Assembly (NCBI GenBank): GCA_036741775.1 | Contig: DAINRQ010000005.1 | Span: forward strand, 56,919 to 120,918 | Source: JAJKIV01 sp036741775 | GTDB lineage: Bacteria > Gemmatimonadota > Gemmatimonadetes > Gemmatimonadales > Gemmatimonadaceae | Reading direction: 5' to 3' | Length of the DNA stretch: 64,000 bases | Shown: positions 53,145 to 62,268 of the stretch, piece by piece | Position numbering within the stretch: position 1 is the first letter of the stretch | How the letters are laid out: the number at the start of each line of letters is the position of its first letter | Notes under the pieces: model-generated | Told to the model about the DNA's origin: nothing | What the model saw: only the letters and a program-made list of their open reading frames with translations | Database searches by the model: none | Made by a program: the position numbers and the translations under genes

Positions 53145-54383
53145 TTGCACCAGGGGTCGATCCACCTGTCCAGTACGCCGCAGGTCCGAGCGTTACCGTC
53201 CCCGAAGGAGCTCGCCGCCACAGTTGCGCTCTGGGGGCTCATCGCGATCGCGTTTTCCGGGCACAACTACTTCACGTACGTGGCCGATGGCCGGCGCGTC
53301 CCGCTGTCCACGACGATCTGGTGGAGCGTGGCGGAGTGGCTGCCCTGGGTTGTGCTCACGCCGTTCGTCCTGCGAGTAGCGCGAGCGAACCGCCCGCGTC
53401 GCGGTGTGCTTGTACGCACATCGCTGACGCTCGCGGCCGCCGGCGTCATCTTTGCGGGCGCGCAGGTCCTCCTGGAGTACCTGTTCGACCGCGCCGCGGT
53501 GCTCGCGAGCGGCGATCCCACCATCACCGTCCGCGTGTGGCTCGCCCACGGCGTGAGCGGTCCGCCGCTCGAGTTATCCTACCTGATCCCACGCAAGATC
53601 GGCTTCAGCTACATGACGTACTGGGCCGTCGTGGTCGCCGCGCTCGCGTTCGAGTATCACCGACTCTTCGTCGATCGTGACGTGCGCGCAGCCAGGCTCG
53701 AGGGGGCACTCCTGTCGGCACAGCTCGAGGCGCTGCAGGCGCAGGTGCAGCCACACTTCCTGTTCAACACGCTGAACGCGATCGCGAGTCTCATCCCCGA
53801 AGATCCAGCAGCCGCCGAAGAGACCGTCGAGTCGCTGAGTGAGCTGCTGCGGGCGACGCTACGAGAGGGTGGTCAACGCGAGATTCCGCTGGCGCGCGAG
53901 CTCGAGCTGCTCGAGCTCTACCTCGGTATCCAGGCAACGAGGTTTCAGCAGCGGCTGCGCGTTCGGCGCGATAACGACCCCGCGCTCGCGACGGCGCTGG
54001 TGCCGCCGATGCTGCTCCAACCACTGGTCGAGAACGCCATCCGCCACGGCATCGCGCGGCACGGGAAGGGCGGAACGGTATCGATCACGACGCGCCTGGT
54101 CGACGGTGAGGTCGAGTTGCTCGTCGAGGACGATGGGCCGGGGCTGACGACGCCGGAGGAGGGCGCCACCGGGATCGGGCTCGCGAACACGCGGTTGCGC
54201 CTCGAGCGGCTGTATGGGGCGCGTGCTTCGCTGCAGGTCGGTAACCGTGTAGAGGGCGGAGCGTTCGCCCGCGTGCGGCTGCCGCTCGTGCTGGCCGCGC
54301 ACGTACTCGATGATCCCGTTAGGCAGATCGACGTCCCGGTGCTCGCACTCGATCGACGACCACAGGCGGAGGCGGTGCCGTGA
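53145..54383 (+). CDS. LytS-type sensor histidine kinase
   Basis: TTG 53145 is the likely start. Of 412 residues, the first 170 hold four membrane segments (about 22-42, 60-78, 90-112 and 155-172). The kinase part (PF06580) has the phospho-accepting His204 in QVQPHFLFNTLNAIASLI, LLQPLVENAIRHGI (N box) and EDDGPGL (G box). It shares 4 bases with the response regulator gene downstream. No obvious sensor domain other than the membrane part is seen. Confidence 0.9.
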   Translation: MHQGSIHLSSTPQVRALPSPKELAATVALWGLIAIAFSGHNYFTYVADGRRVPLSTTIWWSVAEWLPWVVLTPFVLRVARANRPRRGVLVRTSLTLAAAGVIFAGAQVLLEYLFDRAAVLASGDPTITVRVWLAHGVSGPPLELSYLIPRKIGFSYMTYWAVVVAALAFEYHRLFVDRDVRAARLEGALLSAQLEALQAQVQPHFLFNTLNAIASLIPEDPAAAEETVESLSELLRATLREGGQREIPLARELELLELYLGIQATRFQQRLRVRRDNDPALATALVPPMLLQPLVENAIRHGIARHGKGGTVSITTRLVDGEVELLVEDDGPGLTTPEEGATGIGLANTRLRLERLYGARASLQVGNRVEGGAFARVRLPLVLAAHVLDDPVRQIDVPVLALDRRPQAEAVP

Positions 54384-55165
54384 GCGGCACCCTGCGTGTG
54401 CTCGTGGCGGACGACGAACCCCTCGCCACGCGACGACTCCGCCGCATGCTCGGAGCGCACCCGGACGTCACTGTCGTCGCCGAGTGCAGCACAGGGGCCG
54501 AGGCGCTCGCGGCGTTCGCGCGCGAAACGCCGGACCTCGTACTTCTCGACGTTCAGATGCCGGATGGTGACGGGTTCGAGGTAATGGAGGAGCTCGCGCG
54601 AGCGAGTGACGCGCTCGTCGTTTTCGTCACGGCCTTCGACGAGTACGCAGTGCGCGCGTTCGAGGCTGCGGCGCTCGACTACCTCGTCAAACCTGTCCGC
54701 CGATCTCGGCTGGATACTGCGCTCGACCGGGCGCGCGAGCGTCTTGGGTTGCGGGCGGCCGCCGCACGTCTTGCCGCCGAGGGCGAGGTCCTGGAGCCGA
54801 ATGTGAGCGCCCCAGCGAGTGCGAATCGCGCCACGGATCGCTTCCTGATCGACCGTGGGCGGCACATGGAGGTCGTGATGGTGGAGGACATCGATTGGAT
54901 CGAGTCCTCCGACAACGATGTGATCGTCCACATCGCGAGCGAACGGCATCGGTACCGGCGCACGATGGAGCAGGTGCTCGCGCGCCTGCCCGAGAACCGG
55001 TTCATCCGCGTGCATCGCTCGGCGATCGTGAATCTCGGTCGCGTTCGACAGGTGCACCCGTGGTTCCACGGGAACTACCTGCTCGTTCTCGCCGACGGAA
55101 CGCGGGTGACGACAGGCCGCACGTACCGCGAGCGGTTTCTCGAGCGTATGGACGCGTTACGCTGA
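54380..55165 (+). CDS. LytTR-type response regulator
   Basis: GTG 54380 overlaps the kinase end. Of 261 residues, 1-120 are a receiver domain with Asp57 in LLDVQMPDGDGFEV, the DDE acid pocket at 11-13 and the lysine in DYLVKPVRRS. Residues 155-255 are a LytTR DNA-binding domain (VEDIDWIESSDNDVIVHIAS, then FIRVHRSAIVNLGRV). With the LytS-type kinase it forms a two-component pair; the target genes are unknown, although the next gene could be one. Confidence 0.95.
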   Translation: MSGTLRVLVADDEPLATRRLRRMLGAHPDVTVVAECSTGAEALAAFARETPDLVLLDVQMPDGDGFEVMEELARASDALVVFVTAFDEYAVRAFEAAALDYLVKPVRRSRLDTALDRARERLGLRAAAARLAAEGEVLEPNVSAPASANRATDRFLIDRGRHMEVVMVEDIDWIESSDNDVIVHIASERHRYRRTMEQVLARLPENRFIRVHRSAIVNLGRVRQVHPWFHGNYLLVLADGTRVTTGRTYRERFLERMDALR

Positions 55166-55293
55166 GATTGACGCGCACGCTAGCCCCGGGACGTGGGTGT
55201 TCACCCGCAGTCCGGTGACGCTCGCCCCGCCGCCGTTGGCCGCATCCCTCGCCGGAACGACCTTGGGCTCCGACCCATACTTGCCCCGAGGGA

Positions 55294-56763
55294 ATGATGC
55301 AGGCTACGCACGCACCATCAGCCGAACCGACCGATCACGTGCGCCTTCGTCCGCGCCGTGATTCGCCGGACGTCCGGAAGAATTTCGCACGCCTGACGCT
55401 GATCGTAACAGTTGCGTCAATGCCGGTGGAGCCGGGCACGGCTCAAGCGGCGGCTGGGGAAACATTGCGGCGGCGCGCCGCGTGGCAGGCGAGTATCGCC
55501 GCGCCGAGCCACCCGGACTCGGGAGCGCTCGCGCGCCGGGTGGATGTCGGGTCGCCCGCGGAACGAGCGGGCCTTCGCGCCGGCGATCGGATCCTGTCGT
55601 TGAACGGCACCGCGCTATCGGACGCGGACGTGTTCTGGCCAGCGCTGCGTGCCATCCGCGGCGGCGACTCGGTACGTGCGCGCGTATTGCGCGTGGGGAC
55701 GAGCAGGCAACCGACAACTGTGGACGTGCGATTCGTCGTGGACTCGGTGCCGCACGAGCGTATTCCGGGAGCTATCGTCAGCTACGACGCGGTACGATCG
55801 AGCCGCGGGTACCTCGTGCGGACGGTCGTCACGCGTCCGGCGGACGGTGGGACGGCACGACTGCCCGGCATTCTGTTCGTGCCATGGCTTTCCTGTGACG
55901 TGGTCGAGAAGCCCGATCCGGGCAGCGACGGCTTCGCGCACATGATGCGCGACGTCGCAGCGCGGTCCGGGATGGTCTTCATGCGCGTGGAGAAACCAGG
56001 GTTGGGAGATAGTCAGGGCCCGGATTGCCGATTCGCCGGTCTCGACGACGAGCTCGCCGCCTACCGAGCGGCGTTAGGCGCGCTTCGCGCCCGGCCCGAT
56101 GTGGATCGCTCTCGCATCTTCCTGCTCGGCGGCAGCATCGGCGGCGCGCTCGCCCCGATCCTCGCCGCGGAGTCACGCGACGGGATTGCCGGAGTCATCG
56201 CGGTTGGCGGCTTCACGCGTACCTGGTACGAGCACATGCTCGACATCGAGCGCCGGCGCCTAACGCTCGCTGGCAGACCGCCGGCCGAGGTGAATGCGGC
56301 GATGCGCGGGTTGGCTCGGCTCTACACGGACTATCTGCTCGAGCGTCGTACGCCCGCGGACGTCATTGCGGCAAACTCCGAGCTGCGCGCGCTGTGGGAC
56401 GACGAGCCGAGGCACCAGTATGGGCGGCCGGCAGTCTACTACCAGGAGGTTCAGCGGCTCGACGTCGAAGGCGCATGGGCCGCGCTCGCGCGGCGCGGCG
56501 TTCCGGTCCTCGTCGTGTGGGGCGAGTACGACTGGATCATGGGCAGGGCGGAGGCGGAGCGGGCGGTGGAGATCGTGAATGCGATTCGTCCCGGAACGGC
56601 GACGCTCTCGATCCTGCCGAGGACGAGTCATGGGCTCATGACGTTCGCTTCCCTGGCGGCGACGTTCGCCGGCCAGTCGCCGCACTACGACGGCAGGCCG
56701 GGGCGAGTCGTCGTCGACTGGCTCATCAGAACCCGGAACCAGGCACCGGGAAGCGGAACCTAG
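55294..56763 (+). CDS. Exported PDZ + alpha/beta hydrolase protein
   Basis: The protein has up to 489 residues with a hydrophobic N-terminal segment (ARLTLIVTVASMPVEPGTAQA). A PDZ-like domain (about 75-140: VDVGSPAERAGLRAGDRILS) precedes an alpha/beta hydrolase domain with nucleophile Ser in LLGGSIGGAL, Asp in VWGEYDWIMG and His in RTSHGLM. The catalytic triad is complete. Such a fusion suggests an esterase or peptidase held at a membrane or protein partner. It follows the two-component pair and may be under its control. Confidence 0.8.
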   Translation: MMQATHAPSAEPTDHVRLRPRRDSPDVRKNFARLTLIVTVASMPVEPGTAQAAAGETLRRRAAWQASIAAPSHPDSGALARRVDVGSPAERAGLRAGDRILSLNGTALSDADVFWPALRAIRGGDSVRARVLRVGTSRQPTTVDVRFVVDSVPHERIPGAIVSYDAVRSSRGYLVRTVVTRPADGGTARLPGILFVPWLSCDVVEKPDPGSDGFAHMMRDVAARSGMVFMRVEKPGLGDSQGPDCRFAGLDDELAAYRAALGALRARPDVDRSRIFLLGGSIGGALAPILAAESRDGIAGVIAVGGFTRTWYEHMLDIERRRLTLAGRPPAEVNAAMRGLARLYTDYLLERRTPADVIAANSELRALWDDEPRHQYGRPAVYYQEVQRLDVEGAWAALARRGVPVLVVWGEYDWIMGRAEAERAVEIVNAIRPGTATLSILPRTSHGLMTFASLAATFAGQSPHYDGRPGRVVVDWLIRTRNQAPGSGT

Positions 56764-56815
56764 AACAGCGCTGGTTGCCGCCGCCGGCTCCCGATTCCCG
56801 GTCGCTTCCCGATGG

Positions 56816-57364
56816 TCAGCGTAACGGAAAAGCGATCCCGCCATTGAACGCGAGCACGCCGGCGTCGGCGTCGCTCATGAACTGAGCGCCGGCGAATACC
56901 ACCGCCGTCGCGAGGTGGAACCGCAGTCCACCGCCCCCGCTGAATGCCAGGCGCGCCTCCGACTGCTCGCGGAAGCCCGTCGATCCCGGGTCGTACCGGC
57001 GAACCTGCACGCCCGCGCCGGCACGCAGGTAGGGTTTCACGATGCTCGTGGAGTTGGCCAGCGCGACGTATCCGAGCTCGCCGAAGATCGCCGGGATGTT
57101 GGTCGCCTCATCGAACGTCCCCGTGTAGGGGACGTGCGTGTAGCTCGCTGTGACGCCGAGCGACAATCCCGGGGTTATGCCGAGCGGAAAATCGACCCCC
57201 CCGAACACGTGCCAGCCGTTGTGGGTGTCGTCGCTCAGGTTGCCCGATCCCGACGCGAGCCCGCCACCGATGAATGGGACGAACCGGCGTTGGGCGTCCG
57301 CGGTGTCGAGCGGCATCGTCACGGCCGCGAGAGCGGCGACGGTAACCACGAAGATCCGTTTCAT
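56816..57364 (-). CDS. Small outer-membrane beta-barrel protein
   Basis: This 182-residue protein has a signal peptide (DTADAQRR). The body is made of alternating strands typical of an eight-stranded barrel (FVPFIGGGLASGSGNLSDDT, LSLGVTASYTHVPYTG, KPYLRAGAGVQVRRYD, AFSGGGGLRFHLATAVVF), and ends NGGIAFPLR. It fits the OmpX/OmpA-N type of unknown cargo. It is a single-gene unit convergent with the hydrolase gene. Confidence 0.75.
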   Translation of the reverse strand: MKRIFVVTVAALAAVTMPLDTADAQRRFVPFIGGGLASGSGNLSDDTHNGWHVFGGVDFPLGITPGLSLGVTASYTHVPYTGTFDEATNIPAIFGELGYVALANSTSIVKPYLRAGAGVQVRRYDPGSTGFREQSEARLAFSGGGGLRFHLATAVVFAGAQFMSDADAGVLAFNGGIAFPLR

Positions 57365-57620
57365 CGAGCGGCTCCTCCGGGAGCGTCTGATCGTCGGTGC
57401 GAGCGCGCATAGGCTTACGGCGCGCGCGTGTAGGATAGGGTGAGAAATCTGGAGCGCAAGCCAGCACCAGCGCCCAGCCTAACTAGTGATCTGCGGCGGC
57501 GGTCACTGAAAACACCCGTTGTAATCGACTCGTGTCATCCCTCGGCTCCGGCCCTTCGGGCCTCCCCGCTCGCCTCGTACCGTACATTCGCGCCCGCCTA
57601 ACACGAGAGGACCACCAGAA
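57365..57620. other. Divergent promoter spacer
   Basis: This stretch separates the minus-strand barrel gene and the plus-strand repeat lipoprotein. It holds no gene. A small GGCCCTTCGGGCC hairpin lies near 57553-57565. Two near-copies of the octamer are seen (GCCTAACT at 57477, GCCTAACA at 57597), but no exact one. Confidence 0.4.
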
Positions 57621-59561
57621 ATGTCTCGTTCACATAGACGCCATAGCTCAGGGCCGCTCGTTGCCCAGGTCGCCCACGTCGCGAGCGTAACTCTCGCGTT
57701 CTCGCTGCTTGCGTGCGACGACTCCCTCGCCCCGGGCATCGAGATCGTGTTGTCGGAACCAACGGTCGACTTCCGCGCCGTCCGCGGCAGCGCGTCCACC
57801 GAGGCCAAGACGATTGCCGTCTCGAACAGCGGCGACGGGCGGCTCGGCCCGGTCAGCTGCCCGGCAAGTCCCGCCAACTGGCTGACGTGCTCGGTCGCCA
57901 ATGGGAACACGGTGACGCTCACGGCAAATCCTTCGGGGCTCACGGCAAGTCCGGCGACGGTGTCCGTACCCATAACCGCCGCCGGTGCACCCGACCGCCC
58001 CCGCTCGGTGGCGGTGAACCTCATCATCGATCAGCCGGTACTGACGCTGAGCGCCGTGTCGGTGAGCTTCACGGCGTCCGACGGGTCCACGGAGACGACC
58101 CCCACTTCGGCGACGATCGAGGTGACCAACACCGGCGCCGGAACGCTCGCGAGCCTCGGCACCATCTCCTGCGTCCCGACGCCAGCCAATACCCGCGTTT
58201 CCTGCAACGTGGATCAGACGTCCGGTGTGCTCACATTCACGGTGAACCCCGCCGGACTGGCGGCGGGAACGCACATCTTTCCGGTCGTCGTCAGCGCACC
58301 TAACGACAACGTCGCGAAGACGGTGTCCCTGACGCTCGCCATGACGGCGCTGCCGCGCATCTCCCTGTCACAGGGATCGCTCCTGTTCCAGATGCTCCGC
58401 GGGGGCGCGGCGCCGGGCGCGCAATCCATCACCGTCTCGAACGGCGGGGGCGGATCTATCGGGACCGTGAGTTGCCCCGCCAATCCTGCCACATGGCTCA
58501 CGTGCGCCGTGTCCAACAACGCGACGGTCACCTTCACGGTCAACCCTACCAACCTCTCGGCGAATCCGCCAAGCGTGTCGGTCCCGATCAGCGCGACAGG
58601 CGCCACGAACAGCCCGCAGAACGTCAACGTCAGCTTCAACATCCGGCAGCCGGTCTTGTCGGTCGACCTGCCGAACGTCGCGTTCACCACGCAAGCCGGC
58701 GGAACGACCACCACTCCGGCGTCCGCGAAGGTCGTCGTGACCAACACGGGGGAGGGGACGCTCGCCGATCTCGGGACGATCACCTGCACTCCGCCTGCTC
58801 AATCACCCGTGACGTGCGTGGTCGCTCAGACTGCGGGCGAGCTCACGTTCACGGTGAACCCCACTGGCATTGTCGGGACGCGGATTTTTCCCGTTACCGT
58901 GAGCGCGCCGAACAGCAACGTGGCTCGGATCGTCACGGTTACCCTCTCGTCCGCTACCGGCATCGGCCTGTCGCCGAGTGAGGTGACGTTCCAGGCAATC
59001 CGCGGCAGCACGACCAACACCGTCCGGAAGGTCAAGGTCACCAACACTGGGGCGGGCACGCTGGGTACGATTAGCTGTCCGGCTAACCCCGCCACGTGGC
59101 TGACGTGCGCGGTGGTCAACGTCGACACGCTTTACCTGACCGCGAAGCCAGCCGGGCTGACCGCGAGCCCCGCCGACGTCCAGGTCCCGGTGTCGGCGAC
59201 GGGCGCGTTCGACAGCCCGCAGAACGTCACGGTCAGCTTCACCATCCTGCAGCCGGTGCTCTCGCTCAGCGCCACTGTCCTGAGCCCCACGGTAACGGCG
59301 GGGGGGACGGCAGGTCCCCTGTTCGTGAACGTCACGAACACGGGGGCAGGAACGTTGGCGAACCTCGGCACCATTGCATGTACGCCGTCCGCAGCGCGCG
59401 TCGGCTGCGTGGTGAACCAGGCGACCGGCGCTCTGTCGATCACGGTGAACAGCGCGGCGGCACCAGCGCTCGCGCCGGGACAGCACGTCTTCACGATCGC
59501 CGTGGCCGCGTCGAACAGCAACGCGCCGCAAGTCGTCGCGATCGTCCTCACGGTCACGTAG
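57621..59561 (+). CDS. Surface lipoprotein made of alternating Ig-like repeats
   Basis: This 646-residue protein has a lipobox (SLLACDDS). The rest is six beta-sandwich units of about 100 residues in strict A-B-A-B-A-B order. A units carry CPANPATWLTCAVxN, then NVxVxFxIxQPVL. B units carry VTNTGAGTLAxLGTIxC, a second Cys, then FTVNPxGL and VSAPNxNVA. Each unit has a Cys pair that could form a disulfide. They resemble BACON-type Ig domains. A structural or adhesive role is likely. Confidence 0.75.
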   Translation: MSRSHRRHSSGPLVAQVAHVASVTLAFSLLACDDSLAPGIEIVLSEPTVDFRAVRGSASTEAKTIAVSNSGDGRLGPVSCPASPANWLTCSVANGNTVTLTANPSGLTASPATVSVPITAAGAPDRPRSVAVNLIIDQPVLTLSAVSVSFTASDGSTETTPTSATIEVTNTGAGTLASLGTISCVPTPANTRVSCNVDQTSGVLTFTVNPAGLAAGTHIFPVVVSAPNDNVAKTVSLTLAMTALPRISLSQGSLLFQMLRGGAAPGAQSITVSNGGGGSIGTVSCPANPATWLTCAVSNNATVTFTVNPTNLSANPPSVSVPISATGATNSPQNVNVSFNIRQPVLSVDLPNVAFTTQAGGTTTTPASAKVVVTNTGEGTLADLGTITCTPPAQSPVTCVVAQTAGELTFTVNPTGIVGTRIFPVTVSAPNSNVARIVTVTLSSATGIGLSPSEVTFQAIRGSTTNTVRKVKVTNTGAGTLGTISCPANPATWLTCAVVNVDTLYLTAKPAGLTASPADVQVPVSATGAFDSPQNVTVSFTILQPVLSLSATVLSPTVTAGGTAGPLFVNVTNTGAGTLANLGTIACTPSAARVGCVVNQATGALSITVNSAAAPALAPGQHVFTIAVAASNSNAPQVVAIVLTVT

Positions 59562-59701
59562 GATCGACACCAGCCTTTCTCCCGCTTACCATCGTGTATG
59601 CCGTCGCGTTCGAAGTCCTGTGGCGTCGTCGTCCGTGCGGGGTTGCCCGAAGCGCAGCCCCTCCGTCTGCGGCGGTTGGCGATCCGGCTCGCGGCTAGGT
59701 C

Positions 59702-60037
59702 GTGGCGGACCGGGATCGGCTGATCGAGGCGTGGCGCGCCGCCGCCATCGATCTGGACATCAGGGTCACAGCCCCGTTCACCTTCGAGGACCGGCACGGG
59801 GTCGCGTTGGAGTTCATTGCCTACGTTCGCGACTTCGGACGGTGGTCGGGGACGCTCGTGTGGATGATGCCGGAGCCGCTCCCCGCCGCCCGCCTGCCGT
59901 TCAACGTGCCGTATCTGGTGTCGGCCCTGAACCCGAACCTGTACACGGAGTACGATCGCGTCCGGTTCGTCGAGACGCTCGAGGCATGGGGTTGGGCAGG
60001 TCGTGGCGACCCACCGGACTGGTATCGCGGGCCGTAG
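59702..60037 (+). CDS. Hypothetical protein, 111 residues
   Basis: GTG 59702 starts an acidic soluble protein with the pattern RLIEAWRAAAIDLDIRVTAP, FEDRHGVALEFIAYVRDFGR, then a Pro-rich turn (PEPLPAARLPFNVPYLVSAL) and a helical C terminus (FVETLEAWGWAGRGDPPDWY). It has the size and acidity of small immunity-type proteins, but no toxin gene is adjacent. I do not recognise a family. It is 88 bases before the MacB-like permease gene. Confidence 0.55.
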   Translation: MADRDRLIEAWRAAAIDLDIRVTAPFTFEDRHGVALEFIAYVRDFGRWSGTLVWMMPEPLPAARLPFNVPYLVSALNPNLYTEYDRVRFVETLEAWGWAGRGDPPDWYRGP

Positions 60038-60125
60038 GCCGTACGAGCTTGCCGAAACCGGCCGCGGGGCCGACCGTAGGGCCAGCAAGCCCTTCTCCTT
60101 CCGCCGCACCTACTCCGTTTTCCGT

Positions 60126-61376
60126 ATGCTGGATCGCATCACCGCCTCGTCGCTGCGCGTGGGTTTCGACACCCTTCGCGCGAACCCGCTTCGCACCCTC
60201 CTGTCGACGCTTGGCATCATCATGGGCGTCGCTGCCCTCGTGTCCGTGCTGTCGCTCGGCGACGGAATGGAGCGCTATGCACGCGATCAGATCTCTCGCA
60301 CCACGGACCTTCTGTCCGTCAGCGTGACGCCGTCACTTTTCCGTACGGTGGATGGCCAGCGGTTCCCGCGTACGGATGTCGTGAGCCTAACGCGTGAAGA
60401 CGCGGACGCCATCGCCGGCGTCGTCGGCCCGGATGGTATGGTGACGATGCTCGTGTCAGGGCAAGCGCTGGTCACGACGCGTGCCGACACGACCCCGCGC
60501 GTGGCTCAGGTGCTTGGCACGCTCGCCAGCGTCGTTTCCGAGCTCCCGTCGCCCGTTGCCCACGGCCGCTTCTTCACCGAGGACGAGGCCCGTCGTGACG
60601 CGCCGGTCGTGGTCATCTCGGCGGGGCTGGCCGAGCGGGTCGCCCCGGGGCGTGCCCCCGGGTCGATGGTAGGCGACACGATCCTGTTCCAGGAATCACC
60701 TCGGGAGGTGATCGGCGTGCTGGCGCCGGTAACCGGCGCCGCCGAGCCCACGGCGTTCATGCCCGTGGGAGCCGCGCGGACGGCGCTGCCGCCGGCGCTC
60801 GTCGGTCGTCCCACGGCGATCGTCGTGAAGGCGCGACGTGTCGAGGACGTGCAACCGATTCGCGCGCGCGTGGAGGGATGGCTCGCGAGTCGCTACGGCG
60901 CAGCATGGCAGGAGCGCGTGACGGTGGCGACGAATCAGGCGCGCGTCGAACAGGCGCAGCAGGGGATGCTGCTCTTCAAGCTGTTCATGGGTGCACTTAC
61001 CGGGATCTCGCTGCTCGTGGGCGGGATCGGCATCATGAACGTACTGCTGGCGTCGGTGATCGAGCGGACGCGCGAGATCGGGATTCGCAAGGCGGCGGGT
61101 GCACAGCATCGGCACATCCTGCTGCAGTTCCTGTCCGAGTCGGTGACGATCTCGGGAGTGGGGAGCATGATCGGAGTAGCGTTAGGCGTCGGTGCCGCGT
61201 TCGGCGTGACGGCGATCATGCGCCGCATGGCGACCGCGCCGATCTACGCCGGGTTCTCGCTCGGGACGTTCCTCGTGGCGGTGATCGCGTCGGTGCTGGT
61301 GGGGCTGACGTTCGGCCTGTACCCGGCGCTCCGTGCAGCGCGGCTCTCACCGATCGACGCGATTCACCACGAGTAG
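60126..61376 (+). CDS. MacB-like ABC transporter permease
   Basis: ATG 60126 starts a 416-residue protein with the single-unit MacB layout: N-terminal membrane segment (LLSTLGIIMGVAALVSVLSL), a large periplasmic domain (about 50-280), then three membrane segments (from GALTGISLLVGGIGIMNVLL) with ERTREIGIRKAAGA between. No ATPase gene is next to it, so it must borrow one. It likely takes part in mechanotransmission-type export of a lipoprotein or peptide. Confidence 0.9.
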   Translation: MLDRITASSLRVGFDTLRANPLRTLLSTLGIIMGVAALVSVLSLGDGMERYARDQISRTTDLLSVSVTPSLFRTVDGQRFPRTDVVSLTREDADAIAGVVGPDGMVTMLVSGQALVTTRADTTPRVAQVLGTLASVVSELPSPVAHGRFFTEDEARRDAPVVVISAGLAERVAPGRAPGSMVGDTILFQESPREVIGVLAPVTGAAEPTAFMPVGAARTALPPALVGRPTAIVVKARRVEDVQPIRARVEGWLASRYGAAWQERVTVATNQARVEQAQQGMLLFKLFMGALTGISLLVGGIGIMNVLLASVIERTREIGIRKAAGAQHRHILLQFLSESVTISGVGSMIGVALGVGAAFGVTAIMRRMATAPIYAGFSLGTFLVAVIASVLVGLTFGLYPALRAARLSPIDAIHHE

Positions 61377-61410
61377 ATCGACCGTTCTTCGGGTAGGGTT
61401 CAACGCGCCG

Positions 61411-61622
61411 GCCCGGTCGGAACGGCGATGGCGCGGATGACGGGGAAGCGGCCGGATGGACGGCTCTGCATCGAGGCCGGGCCGCGCAGCGAGCCGGGAT
61501 CGGAGGGAACAGCCGCCGGGACGCCACCGTTCCCGCGGGCCGTTCCTCGATTCGCGATTCCCGATTCCCGACAATCATCCGGCCGTTTCGGCCTTTTCCG
61601 CGTTATCGCCGTCCGACCGGCC
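61411..61622. repeat. Dispersed spacer element, family 1, second complete copy
   Basis: The left arm (61411-61459) reads GGTCGGAACGGCGATGGCGC onward to GGCCGGATG; the right arm (61576-61622) is its inverse (CATCCGGCCGTTTCGGCC and onward). The shared core, with one change (GGGACGCCACCGTTCCC), lies at 61518-61534, so this copy combines the family-1 arms with the family-2 core. It has no coding content, and lies between the permease and rsmD. Confidence 0.75.
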
Positions 61623-61658
61623 CGGGTACCCCGAATCGTACACGCGCCGGCCGTTCAG

Positions 61659-62180
61659 TCACGGGTGAGAGGCATAGACGGTCACCACTGTATCCTCGAA
61701 GGTGCGTCGGGTCCATCCAGCAGGGACCGGGTGCGTGCGCGAGTGCTCCGCCACGAGGAGGCGCGCAAACCCGCTCGCCCGCCAGCTGGCCAGCACCAGG
61801 TCGAGCTGGCGCGACTCGTACGGCGGGTCCACGAACGCAATGTCGTAGGTGTCCTCCGATAGCGCGGCTGCGAACTGCACTGCGTCGCGCTTGAAGATGC
61901 GCGTGCGTTCGCGGACGCGCAGCGCAGCGACATTGGCTCGGAGCGCATGGAGGCTCGACGGTCGGAACTCGACGAAGTCCGCGCTCTGGGCACCGCGCGA
62001 AAGCGCTTCCAAGCCGAGCGCACCGGTGCCGGCGAACAGATCGAGAATGCGCGCGTCCGGAAGGTCCGCCGCCAGAAGATCGAGCACGGCGGCGCGCACG
62101 TGTTCGGCGGTCGGTCGCACGCGCGAGTCGGCCGGAGAGGTCAGGTCCCGACCCGCGAATTTCCCGCCCACGATCCGCAG
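61659..62180 (-). CDS. rsmD: 16S rRNA (guanine966-N2)-methyltransferase RsmD
   Basis: About 174 residues. The start of the protein is RIVGGKFAGRDLTSPADSRV, followed by RPTAEHVRAAVLDLL, the SAM-binding motif DLFAGTGALGLEALSRGA and the catalytic NPPY-type motif as FVDPPYE. This is the RsmD pattern, an enzyme that methylates one guanine in the 30S subunit. The start codon is unclear: no ATG is suitable, so CTG 62180 (with GAGGGG close upstream) or GTG 62171 must be used. The gene is convergent with the permease. Confidence 0.85.
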   Translation of the reverse strand: MRIVGGKFAGRDLTSPADSRVRPTAEHVRAAVLDLLAADLPDARILDLFAGTGALGLEALSRGAQSADFVEFRPSSLHALRANVAALRVRERTRIFKRDAVQFAAALSEDTYDIAFVDPPYESRQLDLVLASWRASGFARLLVAEHSRTHPVPAGWTRRTFEDTVVTVYASHP

Positions 62181-62268
62181 GATCCCCTCGCCGTGACAGA
62201 GTCGGTCGTAAGTACTGCGGTCCGGCGGCTGTGGTAAGGGGTGGTGGCAGCGCCACCACCCCCGAAGG

